A stretch of DNA of 7,129 nucleotides from NCBI GenBank assembly GCA_020832965.1, contig JAJHRM010000128.1, positions 1 to 7,129 on the forward strand. Reading direction: 5' to 3'. The stretch comes from Thermofilum sp. (lineage in GTDB: Archaea > Thermoproteota > Thermoprotei > Thermofilales > Thermofilaceae). The translations under genes were made by a program, and so were the position numbers. Under the pieces are notes generated by a model. It was not told the origin of the DNA. It made no database searches and saw only the letters and a list, made by a program, of their open reading frames with translations. Shown here in pieces: positions 4,071 through 7,129 of this stretch; position 1 is the stretch's first letter, and every line of letters begins with the position of its first letter.

Positions 4071-5875
4071 TGCCCAGGATTCTCTGCGATAAATTGAAGG
4101 CAGTTTACCCTAGAGGGTCTAAGCAAGCATTCGGCTTCTCGGTGGAGAACAATGAGGACAGAGCAATTAGGGGAACGCCATTCTTCAGCTTAAAAACTCA
4201 AGACGGTAAACATCAATTACACGTAGTATACGATGCTGTAGAACTTGCACCAGGCGAGAAGAAGTCTTTCCAATTCGAGGTAAAACTCGACCTGCCAAGC
4301 GGGGAAGCCCTAGCCTCCTTCTGCTTTGAGGGGGAGGAGACTCTATGCTTAGAAAAGCCGGTCTACGTAGCAAGCGAGGGTCCACCACTCTACATCGCCT
4401 TTGTGTGGCACCACCACCAAGCACCACAAGTCTATCCGGATGGCAAACTGAAGGACGAATGGGCTTTCGTGCATGTAGTCAAAGGAGAATTTTACTCATA
4501 TGAGGGCGGTCCCTACAAAGTTCACATGTCCCTACACAAGAAATCCACAAAATTTAAGGATGTTGATCACTTCTCCCCCTCGCTCCTTGAGCAATGGGAG
4601 CTCTTTTTAGAAGGTAAGCTTCACTCAGAGGTAGCATCCAAAGAAGAAATAAGGAGCCTGCTGAACTCCATCAGAGAGGAGGCTTCTAAGGGGGGGATCG
4701 AGCTTCTCGGAAGCGTTTACGCCCACACGGTCCAAGGACTCCTGCTTAGAGAGGCAAAGCTATACGGGTTGGAGGAGTTCGTTAAAAAGCTTTTAGCATG
4801 GGAAATAGCCGTCGGCCTTAGCGTCGTCGAAAGAGTTCTGGGCAGAAGACCACGCGGGGCATGGACGCCAGAGATGTTTTGGCACATGGAACTAGTTAAT
4901 CTCTACACCCAGCTTGGAGTAAGCTACACTGTGCTCTGTGAACAGCACTTCATCAAGTCAGGCGGAGACAAGGAGGACATTTACCAGCCGTACCTCGTAC
5001 AAGACGCATGCTCAGGAAAAGCCATCATAGTGTTTTTCAGGGACTTGGCACTAAGCAACTGGATCAGCTTTAAGGTTGACTTTAAGGATCCAGAGGAAGC
5101 CGACGATGAGGCACGAAGGTTTGTAATCGAGTTAGCGAAGAGGAGGGAGCAGCACCCAAACGGGATCGTAGTGATCGCGCTTGACGGCGAAAACTGGATG
5201 ATAATGCCCAGCTACAGGAAGTATGCGCCCCTGTTTCTAGAGAAGATCGTTGATTATGTAGATCAGAGCAGTGAACTCCTCCTACTCACAACTCTATCCG
5301 AGTACCTCGAGAAGAATCCACCCAAAAGAGTCCTAAACTACCTGCCGACGGGGTCATGGGTAGAGCTGACAGACAAGCAGTGGACTGGAGGCGTGAAAGA
5401 CCAGCTGTGGAAAGAGGCCATGGAAACATTAACTCTAGCAGAAGCAGCGTACCAGCTCTTAGGAATAGAGGCAGATAAGCTGCTAAGCGACGCAGAATCC
5501 CCCCTCTACAAGCTCTTCAGGGCACTCGCCATCGGGCTGGATAGCGACTTTTTCTGGTACGGAGAGCTCACAAGAGAGCAAGAATTCATCAGAACGTGGC
5601 TGGCTGAGGCTAGGAAAATCGCGGAGGGCGTACTGGGGGCAGTAGAAGCAGAGATCACTGAGAAAACCAGCAACTACGCACTCTTGGAGTTGAGGAACAA
5701 AAACTCTCTTACTGTTTCCTTGAAGGTTATTACCGGCGGGAAAGGCTACTCCAGCCAAAGCCAAGTAACCATAGCACCATGCACCTTAGTCAAAGTCCCT
5801 GTATATCTAGCTGGCGACTCCTCCTCGATTAAGATTGCCTCGGGCAAAATCGTAATAGCGGAGTTAACCTTATAG
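4070..5875 (+). CDS. Glycoside hydrolase family 57 (amylase/amylopullulanase-like), intracellular
   Basis: 601 residues. Residues 1-105 look like a beta-sandwich domain. The GH57 catalytic barrel follows, with region 1 HHHQAP (114-119), region 2 around YAHT (217-220), region 3 GAWTPE (263-268; Glu268 the expected nucleophile) and region 4 LDGENW (371-376; Asp372 the expected acid/base). Later come LPTGSWVE (425-432) and SDFFWYG (492-498), which resemble the amylopullulanase branch. Residues 525-601 are a C-terminal beta domain. The family breaks or rearranges alpha-1,4 (and sometimes alpha-1,6) glucans; the exact substrate cannot be read from sequence. There is no signal peptide or membrane segment, so a cytoplasmic role on glycogen or maltodextrins is inferred. 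The start could be ATG 4070 or TTG 4094; the difference is eight residues outside the catalytic domain. Confidence 0.92.
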   Translation: MPRILCDKLKAVYPRGSKQAFGFSVENNEDRAIRGTPFFSLKTQDGKHQLHVVYDAVELAPGEKKSFQFEVKLDLPSGEALASFCFEGEETLCLEKPVYVASEGPPLYIAFVWHHHQAPQVYPDGKLKDEWAFVHVVKGEFYSYEGGPYKVHMSLHKKSTKFKDVDHFSPSLLEQWELFLEGKLHSEVASKEEIRSLLNSIREEASKGGIELLGSVYAHTVQGLLLREAKLYGLEEFVKKLLAWEIAVGLSVVERVLGRRPRGAWTPEMFWHMELVNLYTQLGVSYTVLCEQHFIKSGGDKEDIYQPYLVQDACSGKAIIVFFRDLALSNWISFKVDFKDPEEADDEARRFVIELAKRREQHPNGIVVIALDGENWMIMPSYRKYAPLFLEKIVDYVDQSSELLLLTTLSEYLEKNPPKRVLNYLPTGSWVELTDKQWTGGVKDQLWKEAMETLTLAEAAYQLLGIEADKLLSDAESPLYKLFRALAIGLDSDFFWYGELTREQEFIRTWLAEARKIAEGVLGAVEAEITEKTSNYALLELRNKNSLTVSLKVITGGKGYSSQSQVTIAPCTLVKVPVYLAGDSSSIKIASGKIVIAELTL

Positions 5876-5888
5876 CGCACCAGTCTAA

Positions 5889-6031
5889 CGCGCTCAGCGC
5901 GCGCAGGGTATGAAGTGAAGCATAGTATGCGCGCGCATCCCACTCTACATAGCTTCACCGGGATACCCATCCCCGCCTAGTGGGTCTGCCCGTCGCCGGG
6001 TCCCACTCTCTCCTCGGTCCCGCGCGCGGGA
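5889..6031. other. Cluster of four stem-loops after GH57
   Basis: Four strong structures stand in a row: CGCGC-TCA-GCGCG (5889-5901); a long stem GGGTAT (5906-5911) plus GTGAAGC (5915-5921) pairing with GCTTCAC (5952-5958) plus ATACCC (5963-5968), holding the palindrome ATGCGCGCGCAT (5927-5938) in its loop; AGTGGG (5979-5984) with CCCACT (6002-6007) around CCCG (5989-5992)/CGGG (5997-6000) and loop TCGC; and the 14-bp palindrome TCCCGCGCGCGGGA (6018-6031). No tRNA, C/D-box, SRP or RNase P signature is evident and no coding frame is convincing. It could be an unidentified structured RNA or a 3' processing/termination region for GH57. Strand is not determinable. Confidence 0.5.
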
Positions 6032-6046
6032 AGGATCCAGCACGGG

Positions 6047-6054
6047 TTAAAATA
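6047..6054 (+). promoter_or_regulatory. Candidate distal TATA box upstream of the SpoIIM gene
   Basis: TTAAAATA right after the stem-loop cluster, predicting a start near 6077. The inverted repeat GTGAA-GG-TTCAC (6063-6074) lies between the box and that start, in an operator-like position. A nearer alternative box, AAATATAG at 6143-6150, would start a transcript near 6173. Which is used is unknown. Confidence 0.4.
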
Positions 6055-6104
6055 GCTCGTAAGTGAAGGTTCACCTGACCCTGCTTTTTGGGGATCTGAC
6101 AAAC

Positions 6105-6137
6105 GCCGTTTCTTCCCAAGCCCCGGGAAAGCACGGC
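6105..6137 (+). other. Hairpin in the possible SpoIIM leader
   Basis: GCCGT (6105-6109) pairs with ACGGC (6133-6137) and TTCCC (6113-6117) with GGGAA (6125-6129), separated by a symmetric 3x3 internal loop (TTC/AGC), with a 7-base apical loop AAGCCCC. If transcription starts near 6077 this sits in a leader of about 170 bases, unusually long for such an archaeon. It could be a regulatory element or part of a separate small RNA. Confidence 0.4.
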
Positions 6138-6249
6138 TGAAGAAATATAGCTTCAAGCGGGAGGACGCTTAACGGAGGCCCCTGGCCCAGACTATGGGGC
6201 GAAACGTTTTTGCCGAGCATGCACTATAGTATGAAGGAGTGAAGGAATT

Positions 6250-6837
6250 GTGAAGTACTGGAAAGCACTGTCATGCATGGCTGCTCTCTTCATGCTTGGA
6301 GCTGTAGCTGGAATTCTCGTTCCACAGCAGGCTGTTAAAGCGGTCCTGGAATCCCTAAGAGACATGGCAAAGCAGATGGGACTTGAACTCCCTCTAACGC
6401 CCTTCTTGCTAATGCTAATAATCCTGGCAAACAACTTGCGTGTCTCTCTCCTGATAGTGATCTCGGGGATTGTAGTCATCGGGCCATCACTCATAGTGTT
6501 TGTAAATGGAGTTATTATCTCCGCAGTCTACCTTTACGCCTCCTCGGCAACCTCCCCATTAACGGCATTTTTATCAATTCTCCCCCACGGTGTCATAGAG
6601 ATACCTGCCATACTAAACATAGCCGCATCTTCAACAATTTTCTGGCTCAGCGTCTGGAGGAGGATACTTAAAGGCGTACAAGTGGATCTAGGCAAAGAGG
6701 CCATAACTCTACTAAAACACCTAGCCCTAACTGTTGTCCTGCTTTTCTTGGCCGCTGCAGTAGAAGCCTTTATCACGCCGCGAATCGCAAATCTACCGAT
6801 ATATACATGTGCTCTCCTGCCTCCTCATTCTAGCTGA
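6250..6837 (+). CDS. SpoIIM/DUF95-family integral membrane protein
   Basis: 195 residues. The family signature is clear: LPHGVIEIPAILNIAA (111-126), with His113, Gly114, Glu117 and Pro119, and the paired Asn in LANNLRVSLL (59-68). About five hydrophobic segments are visible near residues 6-25, 50-72, 73-97, 105-133 and 153-174, and the end VEAFITP (171-177) is typical. In Bacillus SpoIIM acts in engulfment with SpoIID and SpoIIP; archaea do not sporulate and lack those partners, so the role here is unknown, perhaps membrane remodelling or transport. The start is GTG 6250, supported by GGAGTG at 6236-6241, 8 bases upstream. The last 13 residues, with PIYTCALLPPHSS, run past the usual family end. 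Confidence 0.88.
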   Translation: MKYWKALSCMAALFMLGAVAGILVPQQAVKAVLESLRDMAKQMGLELPLTPFLLMLIILANNLRVSLLIVISGIVVIGPSLIVFVNGVIISAVYLYASSATSPLTAFLSILPHGVIEIPAILNIAASSTIFWLSVWRRILKGVQVDLGKEAITLLKHLALTVVLLFLAAAVEAFITPRIANLPIYTCALLPPHSS

Positions 6838-6945
6838 GGGATGGTCTCATCAGCGCGCCCCACGCTTTCTTCAGCGCTTTGATCCCCCAGTCCTCCGGAC
6901 GCCTTAATCGTCTTCTTCCCGCTTACCGCCTCAGAAAAGCTGGAA

Positions 6946-7110
6946 ATGATGCTTGAGAAGTATGGGTCAGCGAGGGACAGGTACGACTCCCGACTAGACG
7001 TTTTCAGGCACTACTTCTACATTTTCCAGGCTGTAAGAGACGATAAGGGGTCTAGGTTGTCGAGTAGCGCGCTACGTTTTAATATGCTACCGGGCTTTTG
7101 GAAAATATGA
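6946..7110 (+). CDS. Short uncharacterised ORF or remnant of a longer gene
   Basis: 54 residues from ATG 6946 (a second ATG is at 6949), starting MMLEKYGSARDRYDSRLDV, rich in aromatic and charged residues (FRHYFYIFQAVRDDKG). Codon choice (AGG/AGA, GAC, AAG) looks like the real genes. The frame stays open upstream to 6883 (reading DALIVFFPLTASEKLE) before a TGA at 6880, so protein-like sequence precedes any start codon. That suggests a truncated gene fragment as much as an intact small gene. There is no ribosome site before 6946. Its TGA (7108-7110) overlaps the ATG at 7107 in an ATGA junction. I recognise no family. Confidence 0.35.
   Translation: MMLEKYGSARDRYDSRLDVFRHYFYIFQAVRDDKGSRLSSSALRFNMLPGFWKI
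7077..7084 (+). promoter_or_regulatory. TATA box for the gene at the right edge
   Basis: TTTTAATA is centred 26-27 bases before the ATG at 7107, exactly the spacing for a leaderless transcript starting on that ATG. It is identical to the TATA box at 1243-1250. Confidence 0.5.
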
Positions 7111-7129
7111 GCGAGGCGTCTGAGCATGC
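7107..7129 (+). CDS. Probable start of an unidentified gene, cut by the window edge
   Basis: Only seven codons and part of an eighth are visible (MSEASEH). The call rests on the TATA box at 7077-7084 being correctly placed for a leaderless ATG start, and on the ATGA overlap with the preceding short ORF. Nothing can be said of function. Confidence 0.4.

Noticed and set aside
5906..5968. tRNA-like outline with GGGTAT/ATACCC ends
   Set aside because: There is no T-arm consensus, no D-arm and no anticodon stem of the right geometry; it is a plain interrupted stem.
5746..5970. Minus-strand open frame over the GH57 3' end
   Set aside because: Mostly antisense shadow of GH57, with the rest drawn from the stem-loop cluster; no family resemblance.
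6071..6140. Repeated CTGA boxes suggesting a C/D sRNA
   Set aside because: No RTGATGA box accompanies them at guide-length spacing.

Overview
The window looks like a piece of a hyperthermophilic archaeal chromosome, most likely Thermoproteota (crenarchaeal grade; a Thermofilum-like lineage is my best guess from gene content, not a proven assignment). It carries Alba, the iron-sulfur ABC ATPase ABCE1/Rli1, a TFS/RNA-polymerase-M type zinc ribbon, a Tan1-like THUMP protein and a GH57 glycosidase. Promoters are TATA boxes about 25-30 bp before the inferred transcript starts, GGTGA/GGAGG ribosome sites are present, AGG/AGA arginine codons are common, and GTG/TTG starts appear.

Layout. 1-247 is a very GC-rich block (about 69% GC by my count, clearly richer than the genes) with a nested stem-loop; it is either a structured RNA or an unidentified coding end that runs off the window. 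248-820 (minus) is a THUMP-domain protein with its own promoter. 821-1291 is a divergent intergenic region with tandem TATA boxes and a hairpin. 1292-3647 (plus) is a probable operon: a one-ribbon TFS-like protein, a small unknown ORF, and ABCE1. 3648-4009 is the separately promoted chromatin gene alba, with a perfect palindrome in its promoter. 4070-5875 is an intracellular GH57 alpha-glucan-type enzyme with flanking beta domains. 5876-6249 is gene-free but holds a run of strong stem-loops. 6250-6837 is a SpoIIM-family membrane protein. 6838-7129 holds a short uncharacterised ORF or gene remnant and, at the edge, a probable leaderless gene start.

How the genes fit together. The centre concerns gene expression: a polymerase-associated zinc ribbon, ribosome recycling (ABCE1) and chromatin (Alba), with a tRNA-modification-type THUMP protein divergently placed. 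GH57 and SpoIIM look like separate units for carbohydrate metabolism and an unknown membrane role. I see no CRISPR array, complete transposon, toxin-antitoxin pair or recognisable defence system. The least explained material is noncoding: the GC-rich block at the left edge, the stem-loop cluster after GH57, and GCGCGC tracts that, by eye, fall almost entirely outside the conserved genes.
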